Counted from the stretch's first letter, positions 1-8,057 are shown. The stretch is DNA of 43,180 bases from Nonomuraea harbinensis (GCF_019396385.1 NZ_JAHKRN010000063.1:1-43180), one strand, 5' to 3'. Numbers and translations are program-made. The notes: generated from the sequence alone by a model not told the origin.

Positions 1-2
1 GG

Positions 3-101
3 CGACCCTACCCGCCGGCACTACCGACCAAGGTGTGGATCAACCAGCCACCCGTGGCCGCCGAGATTGACACCTCACCACAAAGTGCGCAAGTAGCCTG
101 A
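3..101 (+). CDS. C-terminal end of an unidentified ORF cut by the left window edge
   Basis: A reading frame is open from the first bases and stops with TGA at 99-101, giving 32 residues that end in ...QSAQVA. It converges on the recombinase remnant on the opposite strand. The fragment is too short to assign. Given the neighbouring recombinases it could be the tail of a transposase or other mobile-element gene, but that is only context. Confidence 0.25.
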   Translation, partial: RPYPPALPTKVWINQPPVAAEIDTSPQSAQVA

Positions 102-105
102 TGTC

Positions 106-489
106 TCACTGGGTTTGACAGGTTCCGCGGCCGAGCAGGTGGACCCATTCGTCCTCGGTCCGGCCCCAGAAGGTCCGGCCCTCCTCGGCGCAGCGCAGCA
201 GCAGGAGCGCGACGACATCCAGCATGGCGCGTCGCCGATGCTGCGTAACCGGGCCGTCCAGCCCGGCGTTAACGACTTCCAGCGGACGCTGCAGACGTCC
301 GATCGCCGCCCAGCCGGGCGCAGACCGGTCGTGATACTGCAGACGCCGCAGGTTGCGGACACCGAGTTCGGCGATGCCCCGCATCTCGTCGGCGCGAACC
401 TCAACCGTTGTGTCGAAACGGTGGCCGGCAAGGGGTGAGCACCAGCGGGGCGGGGGAGCCTCGGCGGGCTCGGGCAGCGCGGCGGTCAC
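106..489 (-). pseudogene. N-terminal stump of a second Tn554-type recombinase (TnpB-like), truncated
   Basis: The GTG start at 487-489 overlaps the TGA stop of the upstream recombinase (GTGA), so the two are translationally coupled. The 127-residue product has an arginine- and tryptophan-rich helical N-terminus (motifs LRRLQYHDRSAPGW, TFWGRTEDEWVHLLG). I associate this with the N-terminal region of the large second recombinase that follows the small one in Tn554-like tnpA-tnpB-tnpC sets. Such proteins are usually 600-700 residues, but here the frame ends directly after WVHLLGRG. The catalytic domain is absent, so the gene appears cut by a later rearrangement close to position 105. The family assignment is from memory; the truncation is visible. 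Confidence 0.5.
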
Positions 490-1568
490 CGCGATGTTCC
501 CGTCGTCGTGGCCGCTGCGGGGGTGTCGATGCCGGTGAGCATCGCGATGCGCCATGCATGGATGTGCTCCATGCCGCGGCTGAGCTTGTCGGCCAGGTCG
601 CGGCCGGACAGGTGGATGTACTGCAGTGTGGAGTCGGTATGGCGATGCCCGGCAAAGGTCGCGATCGCGTGCAACTCCCAGCCCATCCGGGCCAGGTCCG
701 TCAGGCATAGATGCCGGGGGGTGTGCGTGGAGAACTGCGGAACCTCGGCGGCCAGCGCGATGCGGCGGACAACCTTCGACCAGGTCCACAAACTCAACGG
801 CTGGGCGTGATTGCGCCGCGATTCCGACAGGAACAACGGCCCGCGCGCCCTGCTGATCCTCATCCGGTGCGCCAGATACCTCGACAGCAGCACACCGGTC
901 GCCACCGAGTACGGCACCACATGTTCCAGCCGGTTCTTCGTGGTCTCCGCCCTGATCCGCAGGGTGCGGTGCGCAGGGTCGAGGTCGTCGGTGCGCAGCA
1001 AGCACAGCTCTTCGCGCCGCAACGCAGCGTCGTACGCCAGGGCGAGCATGACGCGGTTGCGGATCGGTTCGTCGGCCGCAACCGCCAGGACGTTCCTCCA
1101 CTGCTGCTCGGTGGGGATCCACGGCAGCTTCGTCAACCGGGGCACCAGACCACGCTGATGCCCGCCCCAGCGCCGGCCCGGCGTGTAACGTCCCCTGCCG
1201 ACCGGGTTGGAATCCCGCAGGCCCTCCTCCATGAGGTGGTCGTAGAACAGCCTGACCGGCACGATCCGCTGCTGGATGGTGGCGTTCGACAAGCCGGAGC
1301 CCGAATCGAGCGCGACGACGTTCGCCCCCCGACGGCTGCGGCGCTCGGTCAACGCCCGCACAAACACGCCGATGTGCGCCCGGCTGGCCGTCACCGGGTC
1401 GACGCCCTCGCGCTCGCACACCTCCAGGTACTCGGCCAACCCGCGCGCGTAGGCATCGATCGTCCGCGGCGCCCTTCCCAGATCCGCCCAGATCCGCAGC
1501 CACTCGGCCGCCCGCGCATGCCGGCCCAGCACCGGCCACTTCTCCTCCAGCACCACCGTGCCGCTCAA
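486..1568 (-). CDS. Tyrosine recombinase/integrase (Tn554 TnpA-like)
   Basis: This 360-residue product is a complete tyrosine recombinase. An N-terminal SAM-like core-binding domain occupies about residues 15-120 (RTIDAYARGLAEYLEVCE). The catalytic domain shows the box I arginine R184 in AALRREEL, the H282-x-x-R285 pair in THTPRH, H308 in FAGHRHT and the nucleophile Y317 in LQYIHLSG. It should cut and rejoin DNA through a 3'-phosphotyrosine. The called start is TTG at 1566-1568; GTG codons 4-5 codons further in are alternatives. The GTGA overlap with the following gene and the 360-residue size match the first gene of a Tn554-type recombinase set rather than a phage integrase. Because the partner is truncated, the element is probably immobile even though this enzyme looks intact. 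Confidence 0.85.
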   Translation of the reverse strand: MSGTVVLEEKWPVLGRHARAAEWLRIWADLGRAPRTIDAYARGLAEYLEVCEREGVDPVTASRAHIGVFVRALTERRSRRGANVVALDSGSGLSNATIQQRIVPVRLFYDHLMEEGLRDSNPVGRGRYTPGRRWGGHQRGLVPRLTKLPWIPTEQQWRNVLAVAADEPIRNRVMLALAYDAALRREELCLLRTDDLDPAHRTLRIRAETTKNRLEHVVPYSVATGVLLSRYLAHRMRISRARGPLFLSESRRNHAQPLSLWTWSKVVRRIALAAEVPQFSTHTPRHLCLTDLARMGWELHAIATFAGHRHTDSTLQYIHLSGRDLADKLSRGMEHIHAWRIAMLTGIDTPAAATTTGTSR

Positions 1569-2409
1569 GCCATCTCCCCAGTTCCGTGGTCAGGACCGAG
1601 GAGACATGATCACCTCCACGGCCAGATTCCACGTAACTTTTAAAGCCCTCAAGCGCCAAATGTTCGGCAGGGCCAACCTGGACCTGCTACGCAAGCGAAT
1701 CTTGCTCGCATAGCTTACTCAACGTAACCACATCACGATCTTTGTGCCAGAGCCAGATTTCATGGCCGCCAGCCTGGATCAGGCTGGCCGCCCACCTGGA
1801 GAAATTCCTGACCGTCCACACCGAGACAGCATGGCAACGTTTGTCAACGGCGCGGCCCACTTCGCGTACGGCCGGAACCAGCAGCAGGCCGTACTGGGCT
1901 TGATCGCACACGACAGGCAGCTGCGGTTCGCCGTGCCGATGCTTACCCGGAGCGCCGAGTCAAAGACAGAGGGCGGCGAGGCCCGGTCGAGGTCATCCGC
2001 TGCGGGGCCCACGCGATTGGCGTGGTGCCTCTGCTGCCGCCTGCATACCGGCCCATCCTGAATAGTTGACTGCGCGAGCCCGTTCCGGCAGGCGCGGACC
2101 ACACCCGCCGTCACCAGACCGCCTCGAATTCGCCTACCACCTGCTCCTGCGCCCCGGGCGTCGGCCGCGTCTCGGCGTCGATCCTGGTAGCCATGGAGAG
2201 ACCCCTTGTCCTCGCCGCGGCGAGGCACCTGATCCGGCAACACACCAGCCGATCAGCCGGAGCGGCGATCATTGACCGGCCGCCTTACGTGTACGTCACA
2301 ACGACCGGCAATCCATGGCGATCAGACAGGGTGTACCTCCACGATGGGACACCACCCTCGACGCCCGACCACGCCACCTTCCAACACCCGAACTCAAAGG
2401 AAGACAGCG
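1569..2409. other. 840-base region of accessory DNA without a confident gene
   Basis: No ORF here has a recognisable domain. The minus strand holds a 27-codon ORF (2111-2194, start MATRIDAETRP) whose TGA overlaps a GTG in GTGA. The GTG frame runs on to about 1779 with low-complexity, basic composition. A different minus frame (1687-1911) looks more protein-like and is listed separately. Together these look like remains of degraded genes between the recombinase and the next intact ORF. Confidence 0.4.
1687..1911 (-). CDS. Small hypothetical ORF, possibly the tail of a decayed gene
   Basis: A minus-strand frame of 74 codons from a GTG at 1909-1911 encodes a sequence with normal-looking composition (AVREVGRAVDKRCHAVSVW, SLIQAGGHEIWLWHKDRD). 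The same frame is open only back to a TGA near 1970 and there is no obvious ribosome binding site. It could be a real small protein or the last exon-like remnant of a longer gene. I do not recognise the family. Confidence 0.25.
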   Translation of the reverse strand: MCDQAQYGLLLVPAVREVGRAVDKRCHAVSVWTVRNFSRWAASLIQAGGHEIWLWHKDRDVVTLSKLCEQDSLA

Positions 2410-2907
2410 ATGCAGGCACCGATGCCCACACCCGAGCAGATCAGCACCGTCGATTTAGCCTCGTGGACCGTCGTCCCCAGCCAGTCGAACCCCGATAAGG
2501 ACGAACGCGGTCCTTGGGCCGTGACCGCAGGCGATGGGGAACAGTACAGCCTGTACTTCGAGATCGCCGATACCGCGTATCCGCGACAGGTCGCCGAGTT
2601 CATCGTCGAAGCGGTGCAGGCCCACGCCACCCAGCTGAGGCTGAGCAGCGCCTTCGACGACGTCCTGCACGAGCGCGAGCGACTTCGCGCCCATCCAGCC
2701 GGAGCTGACCTCTACGAGCTGGGCCGGGGCCGAGTCGTGGCCATGATGGCGCAGCTCGGCAAGCTTGCTGCTGAAGCGTATGAGACGGCGCCGGCCCCCG
2801 AGCGCGCCGCCCAGGAGCGGCGTATCTACGCAGAGGTCACTCAATTGGCCGCCCAAGCTGTGAGCTGGATGGAAGCGATCCACGCCCGCTACGGCATCGA
2901 CACGTAG
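2410..2907 (+). CDS. Hypothetical protein, 165 aa, largely helical
   Basis: The ATG at 2410 is preceded by AAAGGAAG at a suitable distance and is preferred over in-frame codons further upstream. The product begins MQAPMPTPEQISTVDLASWT, has a short beta-type stretch (YSLYFEIADTAYPRQVAEF) and then two long amphipathic helices rich in Ala, Glu and Arg, ending in AIHARYGIDT. No catalytic motif, signal peptide or membrane segment is visible. The last 19 bases overlap tail-to-tail with the beta-family gene on the other strand, so both may share a compact accessory module. I do not recognise the family. Confidence 0.6.
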   Translation: MQAPMPTPEQISTVDLASWTVVPSQSNPDKDERGPWAVTAGDGEQYSLYFEIADTAYPRQVAEFIVEAVQAHATQLRLSSAFDDVLHERERLRAHPAGADLYELGRGRVVAMMAQLGKLAAEAYETAPAPERAAQERRIYAEVTQLAAQAVSWMEAIHARYGIDT

Positions 2908-3950
2908 CCGTCCTCTTCTCTGGCATCCTGCTGCAACGTGCTCGTCACGAGGGCCAGATAGTGGGATAAGGCGAACGCCTTCCACTGAGCGCCGCCACCA
3001 GGGCCGCGTTCCTCCTGAGCGGCCGCGGCGATTTGTTCATCACCCCATGAGAACGCAGGGCCGGAACGCGGCCACTCGGGAGACCTCATCAATGCCCGGC
3101 AGAGCGGATAAAAAGTGCTGTGCCTGCCGCGCGAATCCTTCGGCCAGTAGTACAGGCACCACTGTTGGCCACTGGCGTAGCGCAGATTAGGAGCAGGCTG
3201 CTCCCCATCCGCAGGCGGAGCTGAGGCATGATCGATGCCATAGTCGCCATAGTCCACGGTGCGCCATGCGGTGCTCACTCTGCACCAGAGTTCCGACTCC
3301 GCCCTCGGCAACCGAGTAATGCAAGGTTCCGGCGGAGGCTTGAAGTCTTTCGGAGATGGGAACGATCCAGCAGCAATCGTGAGGGTGTGCCACTCATACT
3401 CAAGCAGACGTCGCATTGGCTGCGTAAGTTGACGATGGGTCTCTGCCGGTGCCTCGCAGTGGCCGCACTCGAGAATCACGTCGGTCCGTTCGGGTGACTC
3501 ACCGACCAAGCCGAGAAGGTCGAACAAATCGCGAGGATAGTCGAGGTTGTGGGCGAACGAGAGGGGGATTCTCAGGCAGAGCCCCATCTGCTGGTCAGCG
3601 ATGACTTCGCGTAATTCCTCGAGATCTTCCCCCGTGTCGCCGAGGTGAACGACCGGGCGGAAAGCATGTACGCCTAGCTCGTCTGTGAGACGCCGCAGAG
3701 CTTCGCTGCGCCCTGACGGGCCGAAGTAGGAGGCCAGCGGCTGGGTGTCGAAGCACATGTCGACGTCAGCCAACGTTTGCGCCTTTATCTGCCCTGCCAG
3801 GCGCGTGATGAGGCGCTTGACTTCCGTGTCCCCTCGTCGGGGGAACACTTCAATAAGGGGCCGGATGATGCTTTTAACTTGATCGCTCGCTTCTGCCAGT
3901 GCCTGAAGATAGGGTTGACGCCCCTTCAGAATTGCTACGTACACCGTCAT
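2889..3950 (-). CDS. Beta family protein (phage T4 beta-protein-like)
   Basis: The 353-residue product starts MTVYVAILKGRQPYLQAL and continues with IIRPLIEVFP near residue 40. This pairing is the hallmark I remember for the T4 beta-protein family (Pfam Beta_protein). The central part has further alternating beta/alpha segments (RPVVHLGDTGEDLEELREV, TDVILECGHCEAP), and the C-terminus is Trp- and Tyr-rich (WCLYYWPKDSRG). The ATG at 3948-3950 is chosen because it overlaps the stop of the preceding small ORF in ATGA; a longer upstream frame lacks a comparable start. The biochemical role of this family is not established. It tends to occur in prophages and accessory islands, which fits this context. 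Confidence 0.75.
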   Translation of the reverse strand: MTVYVAILKGRQPYLQALAEASDQVKSIIRPLIEVFPRRGDTEVKRLITRLAGQIKAQTLADVDMCFDTQPLASYFGPSGRSEALRRLTDELGVHAFRPVVHLGDTGEDLEELREVIADQQMGLCLRIPLSFAHNLDYPRDLFDLLGLVGESPERTDVILECGHCEAPAETHRQLTQPMRRLLEYEWHTLTIAAGSFPSPKDFKPPPEPCITRLPRAESELWCRVSTAWRTVDYGDYGIDHASAPPADGEQPAPNLRYASGQQWCLYYWPKDSRGRHSTFYPLCRALMRSPEWPRSGPAFSWGDEQIAAAAQEERGPGGGAQWKAFALSHYLALVTSTLQQDAREEDGYVSMP

Positions 3951-4102
3951 GGCTGGTTCTCCGTGCGGTTGGCGAACCTCATGACCGGTGAGCAGCCGTC
4001 CCTCGCCTGTCGGGCTGCCACTGCCCGGTTCCACTGAGGCTCCAGCACGATGGGAAGGCCGTCAATATCTGTCAGGTTATAGTGAGAAACAGAGCCGACC
4101 AC
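3947..4102 (-). CDS. Small ORF coupled to the beta-family gene
   Basis: This ORF of about 51 codons from a GTG at 4100-4102 ends in TGA at 3947-3949, overlapping the ATG of the beta-family gene. The deduced peptide (NLTDIDGLPIVLEPQWNRAV followed by ARQARDGCSPVMRF) has normal composition, but its start is uncertain because the frame stays open further upstream to about 4366. It may be a small partner protein or the C-terminus of a decayed longer gene. The stop-start overlap is the main evidence that it is translated. Confidence 0.35.
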   Translation of the reverse strand: MVGSVSHYNLTDIDGLPIVLEPQWNRAVAARQARDGCSPVMRFANRTENQP

Positions 4103-4803
4103 AGATGATACAGAGTACTGTTTGACGATTTTTGTTTCATGAGGCCCGCCAGGCCCGAGGTGAGGGAACGAATCTTGGGTTCTCGTGCCGCTTGATGGGA
4201 ATGGCATGGGCGACGGTCCACCTGCCGAAGTTCCGACGCAAAGTGTTGAACCTTGCGAGGCGGACTGCATGGCTGTGCTGTTGGACCGTGCGACGGCGCC
4301 CGGGCGCTGGCCACGAACAGCAGTCCCTGCGGAGCCGCGCCTCCGGATCTGCGACGCGGAGCCCACCCTAGACGTCGTCGCGGAGACGCTGGTCCAACAG
4401 CTGGCCCACCGCTGCGTTCCACGGCACGAACACCGTCGGCTGGGTACTGCTCGATGGCTGCTCGTGCGTGTGCGATCCGCCGTGCAGCTAGGGCTTCAGC
4501 ACGGAGCACCTTGCATCGTGCCTCCGAGAGCCACATGCCCCGAACAGGACCAATGACGCATAACGCCGATGGTTCAAGAATAGGTGGTTGCTCGCGTGTA
4601 CGCGGTACAGCGCGGCAGACGGCGGCACATGACTTGAACCCACGACCCACGATTCTGAAAAATCCTCGGTTGATATCGCTCGGCACGCCGGATGTTGATT
4701 TGTATGGCTGCGGCAGCTCTGAGCCGTCTTCCCAGGTGAAGATCCTCCCTGTGCTGGTCCAGGACGCCCTTGCGTTCAGGTGGCTGCGAGCGAAGGACTG
4801 AGG
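4103..4803. other. 700-base intergenic region, accessory-island edge
   Basis: No ORF here is convincing: long frames exist on both strands, but their translations are Arg/Ala/Pro shadows without domains. The one recognisable element is a tRNA-3'-half-like segment at about 4612-4665 (listed separately). The change from orphan accessory genes on the left to regulator and catabolic genes on the right makes this the likely boundary of the mobile region. Confidence 0.4.
4612..4665 (-). other. tRNA 3'-half-like relic (possible attachment site)
   Basis: Read on the minus strand, the segment contains a T-arm-like sequence CGTGG-GTTCAAG-TCATG, which can fold as a 5-bp stem (with two G-U pairs) closing a 7-base GTTCAAG loop, followed by a 7-base acceptor-like stretch. 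A U-rich anticodon-loop-like sequence lies upstream. No D-arm, no matching 5' acceptor strand and no good anticodon stem can be drawn, so it is not a functional tRNA. Integration of elements into tRNA genes commonly leaves such 3' halves; here that is an inference. Confidence 0.3.
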
Positions 4804-5262
4804 TCACGGCCGCGTGTCCGAGTGGAGGGCTCGGGCGCACAGGGTGAGCGTTTCCGCGAGTGTCGTGCGGTCCGGGCCGTCGATCTCGGCGAGCATGACG
4901 GCTTCGATGCTGTCGAGGGAGCGGTCGCATCGCCGGAGGGTGCTCAGGCCTTTCGGGGTGAGGCGGGTGCGCAGAGCGCGGCCGCCGTCGGGATGCGGGT
5001 CGCGGCGGATCAGGCCGCGTTGTTCGAGATCGCGGATGACCAGGTTCATCGCCTGCGGGGTGACGAAGGCGATGCGGGCCAGGTCGGCCGAGGACGGGGC
5101 GTCGCGCAGGCGCAGCTCGCTGAGCGCCATGTATCCGGTGGTCGTCATGCCGTGCCGGGCGAGCGCATCGTCCAGGCAGGCGCGGATGCGGCGTTCCAGC
5201 CGGAACACGAGGTAGCTCACACGGGGCGGCGGCGCGTCCGCGGGGACACCCGGATCGGTCAC
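4804..5262 (-). CDS. MarR family transcriptional regulator
   Basis: The 152-residue protein has the MarR layout: an N-terminal dimerisation helix (VSYLVFRLERRIRACLDDAL), a winged helix with ALSELRLRDAPSSADLARIA and recognition helix TPQAMNLVIRDLEQRGLI, the wing RRDPHPDGGRALRTRLT, and a C-terminal dimerisation helix. The typical family length is 140-160. It should bind a palindromic operator as a dimer and be released by a small ligand. Its promoter region (5263-5509) is shared with the divergent esterase gene and contains repeated TTATCAAG/CTTGATAA half-sites, so it probably controls itself and perhaps the esterase. Confidence 0.85.
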   Translation of the reverse strand: MTDPGVPADAPPPRVSYLVFRLERRIRACLDDALARHGMTTTGYMALSELRLRDAPSSADLARIAFVTPQAMNLVIRDLEQRGLIRRDPHPDGGRALRTRLTPKGLSTLRRCDRSLDSIEAVMLAEIDGPDRTTLAETLTLCARALHSDTRP

Positions 5263-5319
5263 CAGGAGACGATATCGCGCCCCTGTCAGTACGGGCTCCG
5301 ATGTAAGTTTCTCACCCCG

Positions 5320-5354
5320 TTATCAAGGTCATTGATAGCAAGTTACTTGATAAG
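5320..5354. promoter_or_regulatory. Operator-like inverted repeats between marR and the esterase gene
   Basis: Three related half-sites sit within 35 bases: TTATCAAG (5320-5327), TTGATA (5332-5337, inverted to the first) and CTTGATAA (5346-5353). TATCAA and TTGATA flank a 5-base centre, and TTATCAAG is the exact reverse complement of CTTGATAA. The AT-rich palindromes stand out from the GC-rich surroundings and lie about 60 bases upstream of the MarR start, which fits an autoregulatory MarR operator. Confidence 0.6.
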
Positions 5355-5509
5355 CATGGGAAACGGCTCTGCGCCAGGTGAACCGGCGGGGACGCCCAGC
5401 GGGCGTGCATTGACGGTGGATCGTGGCCCTTCTATTTTCCAGCGAACCGACGTCATTACGCGGCGGACCGATCCGCGGCGCGCCGCGGACATGGAGAGGA
5501 GGAGCGCGA

Positions 5510-7363
5510 ATGAGACGCTTGACCACGGTGCTGGCTGGTGCCTGCGCCGCGGCGCTCTTTGCCGTCATGACCGTGGTACTCGGATCGCCGGCCGTCGCCG
5601 CCACCCTGATGGAGGTGACCAGTTTCGGCAGCAACCCGGGCAACATGCGGATGCACGTCTATGTGCCGGACTCGCGCCCGGCCTCGCCGGCGATCGTGGT
5701 GGCGATGCACGGCTGCGGCGGGTCCGGTCCCGGCTTCTACCAGGGCAGTGAGTTCGCCTCGCTGGCGGATCGATACGGCTTCGTCGTCATCTACCCGACC
5801 GCCACCCAGTCGGCGGGGTTCGGCAACTGCTTCGACACCTGGTCGGACGCGGCCAAGCGGCGCGGCGGCGGCAGCGACCCGGTCTCGATCCTCTCGATGA
5901 TCGACTATGTCGAGCGGACCCACCAGGGAGACCCGAACCGGGTCTACGCCACGGGAAGCTCGTCCGGCGGCATGATGACCCAGCACATGCTGGCCGTCTA
6001 CCCGGACGTGTTCAAGGCAGGGGCCTCCTTCATGGGTGTGCCCTTCAACTGCTTCGCCGGCGCCTCCGACTACCCGCCGGGAAGCAGCAGGTGCACCGGC
6101 GGGAGCATGGACCGAACCCCCCAGCAGTGGGGTGACGCGGTCCGCCAGGCGTACCCGGGATATTCCGGCCCCCGCCCGCGCATGCAGCTGTGGCACGGCA
6201 CCAGCGACACCCTCGTGCCCTACTCGCTGCTGCGGGAGTCGATCGAGCAGTGGACCAACGTGTTCGGGCTGAGCCAGACCCCGACCAGCACCGACACCCC
6301 TCAGGCAAACTGGAACCGCAGCCGGTACGCCGATCCGTCCGGCATCGTGCAGGTGGAGTCGTACAGCATCCAGGGCGCCGGGCACGCTCTTCCGCAGAGC
6401 GGCATGGCCCGCTACGCCGTCGAGTTCTTCGGCTTGACCACCAGCCAGACCGACACCACGCCGCCGACCACGCCAGGCGCCCCGGTCGCGTCCAACGTGA
6501 CCGCCACCAGCGCCACGCTGACCTGGACCGCGTCCACCGACCAGGGCGGCTCCGGCCTGGCCGGCTACAACGTCTACCGGGAGCAGGGCGCCACCGACCC
6601 GCAGCTCGGCCAGTCCACCACCACCTCGATCACCCTGACCGGGCTGAGCGCCAGCACCCAGTACCAGGTGTACGTACGGGCGCGCGACGGCGCGGGCAAC
6701 CTGTCGGGCAACTCCGCGACGGTCACCTTCACCACGGCCGCCACCGGAGGCGACACCACGCCGCCGACCGCCCCCGCCGGGCTCACCGCCTCGGGCACCA
6801 CCACGACCGGCACCAGCCTGAGCTGGACGGCTTCCACCGACGACACCGGTGTGACCGGCTATGAGATCCTGCGCGCTCCCGGCGCGTCGGGCGGCACGTT
6901 CGCCCAGGCCGGCACCTCGGCCACGACCTCATTCACCGACACGGGCCTGACCGCGGGCACCACCTACCGCTACCAGGTCCGGGCGCGCGATGCCGCCGGC
7001 AACGTCTCACCGGTCTCCAACACCGTCCAGATCACCACTCAGGGAGGCACGACCGGTGCCTGCTCGGCCACCCCGACCGTGCAGTCCCAGTGGGGGAACG
7101 GGTATGTGATCCAGCCGCTGACCATCACCAACACCAGCACCTCGACGATCACCGGCTGGACGGTCACCTTCACCCTGCCGGCCGGGCACACCCTGACCGG
7201 CTCGTGGAACGGCACCGTCACCACCAGCGGCCAGACCGTCACGGTCAGAAGTGTCAGCCACAACGGCACGCTCGCGCCGGGAGCCGGCACCACCAGCTTC
7301 GGCTTCCAAGCGAGCAGGCCCAACGGCGACACCGCCCTGCCGTCCGGTTACACCTGCGCCTGA
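5510..7363 (+). CDS. Secreted PHB-depolymerase-family esterase with two FN3 domains and CBM2
   Basis: The ATG at 5510 follows AGGAGGAG and opens a 617-residue precursor with a signal peptide (residues 1-31, cleavage near AVAA). The catalytic alpha/beta-hydrolase domain (about 32-312) shows the oxyanion region AMHGCGG, nucleophile S151 in YATGSSSGG, D233 in HGTSDTLVPY and H292 in GAGHALP. This is the CE1/esterase-PHB family, which includes feruloyl and acetylxylan esterases and poly(3-hydroxybutyrate) depolymerases. Two fibronectin type III linkers follow (about 316-410 and 416-510, each starting DTTPPT). A family 2 carbohydrate-binding module with its bracketing cysteines completes the protein (518-617; GWTVTFTLPAG, GSWNGTV). 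The CBM2 argues for a plant polysaccharide ester substrate rather than PHB. It is divergent from the MarR gene. Confidence 0.88.
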   Translation: MRRLTTVLAGACAAALFAVMTVVLGSPAVAATLMEVTSFGSNPGNMRMHVYVPDSRPASPAIVVAMHGCGGSGPGFYQGSEFASLADRYGFVVIYPTATQSAGFGNCFDTWSDAAKRRGGGSDPVSILSMIDYVERTHQGDPNRVYATGSSSGGMMTQHMLAVYPDVFKAGASFMGVPFNCFAGASDYPPGSSRCTGGSMDRTPQQWGDAVRQAYPGYSGPRPRMQLWHGTSDTLVPYSLLRESIEQWTNVFGLSQTPTSTDTPQANWNRSRYADPSGIVQVESYSIQGAGHALPQSGMARYAVEFFGLTTSQTDTTPPTTPGAPVASNVTATSATLTWTASTDQGGSGLAGYNVYREQGATDPQLGQSTTTSITLTGLSASTQYQVYVRARDGAGNLSGNSATVTFTTAATGGDTTPPTAPAGLTASGTTTTGTSLSWTASTDDTGVTGYEILRAPGASGGTFAQAGTSATTSFTDTGLTAGTTYRYQVRARDAAGNVSPVSNTVQITTQGGTTGACSATPTVQSQWGNGYVIQPLTITNTSTSTITGWTVTFTLPAGHTLTGSWNGTVTTSGQTVTVRSVSHNGTLAPGAGTTSFGFQASRPNGDTALPSGYTCA

Positions 7364-7377
7364 CCGTCAGCGCGCTT

Positions 7378-7416
7378 CCCTGATCACGGCCCCGTCAGGT
7401 GGGACCGTGATCAAGG
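7378..7416. terminator. Hairpin terminator between convergent genes
   Basis: A perfect 9-bp stem, TGATCACGG (7381-7389) with CCGTGATCA (7405-7413), is extended by CCC/GGG on the outside and closes a 15-base loop. It begins 17 bases after the esterase stop and lies before the convergent gene's end, so it can serve both strands. There is no U tract, as is common in actinomycetes. Confidence 0.7.
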
Positions 7417-7478
7417 GATCCGCGCCGGCGGCGGCGGAAGCACCGCACGACCTCTCGGAACGCGCCGAACCGGCCACA

Positions 7479-8057
7479 TCAGGAGATCTCGACGTAGTCC
7501 AGTTCGGCCGCGAACGGTCCGTCGTCGTGCTGGAATCGCAGTGTGTTCCATTCGTGGTCCAGCTTCAGCTTGACCGGCGCGTCCGACCAGGACGTCCAGG
7601 TGGGACTACCCGGGTAATGCAGGACGACCTTGCGCGAGCCATTCACCGTCAGATACTGACGCGCGTTGCCATCGGCGGCGCTGTACCGCACGTTCACCGT
7701 ATAGGTGTCGGCCCTGGGCGCGTAAACCTTGATTTCGACCCAGCTGTCCGGGTGGTTCAAATAGCCCATAGAAGACGCGCCGTCGATATTGTAAAGGCGC
7801 CTGGCATTGTGGTAATTACCGTCCTCGGCCTCGTAACGGACCGGCCTCTCTGATACGACGGCCAGGACGATCAGGGTGGTCACCACGACGGCCGGCACGG
7901 CCGCGATCAGCAGGATCGTACGAGGTCGCGGGCCACGGGCGTGGGCGGGCTCCGGTGTCCCCGAGATGGACGCGTCGTCGGCGGCGGGCCGGCTTCGCAG
8001 TTGCGCGCGCAACCCCAGCATCGAGACCACCAGCACCACGATCGCGGTGTTCCGCAC
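7479..8057 (-). CDS. Membrane-anchored protein with CBM6/CBM35-like domain
   Basis: The 192-residue product has two hydrophobic stretches, at the start (AIVVLVVSMLGL) and at about residues 47-68 (TILLIAAVPAVVVTTLIVLAVV), then an extracytoplasmic domain. That domain begins RYEAEDGNY and contains SSMGYLNHPDSWVEIKVYAP, YTVNVRYSAADGNAR and a final LDYVEIS. These are the features of CBM6/CBM35-type carbohydrate-binding beta-sandwiches (YEAE...G.V.....SWV.F.V..P..G.Y.V..RYA). No catalytic domain is attached, so it probably displays a sugar-binding module at the cell surface. The start is uncertain; a shorter form starting at MLGLRAQL would lose the first hydrophobic stretch. It converges on the CBM2 esterase, so a shared link to polysaccharides is plausible. 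Confidence 0.65.
   Translation of the reverse strand: MRNTAIVVLVVSMLGLRAQLRSRPAADDASISGTPEPAHARGPRPRTILLIAAVPAVVVTTLIVLAVVSERPVRYEAEDGNYHNARRLYNIDGASSMGYLNHPDSWVEIKVYAPRADTYTVNVRYSAADGNARQYLTVNGSRKVVLHYPGSPTWTSWSDAPVKLKLDHEWNTLRFQHDDGPFAAELDYVEIS

Noticed and set aside
106..1659. Long minus-strand ORF of 517 codons spanning the recombinase
   Set aside because: Only its last 127 codons are protein-like (the second recombinase stump); the rest is an Arg/Pro-rich shadow of the recombinase.
1779..2243. 154-codon minus ORF
   Set aside because: Composition changes along its length, there is no domain, and another frame in the same stretch looks more protein-like.
4185..4556. 123-codon plus ORF in the island-edge gap
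   Set aside because: No ribosome binding site, no domain and atypical composition.
6430..7030. Repeated DTTPPT segments in the esterase as a DNA repeat or recombination site
   Set aside because: They are the expected starts of two fibronectin type III domains and do not indicate a mobile element.
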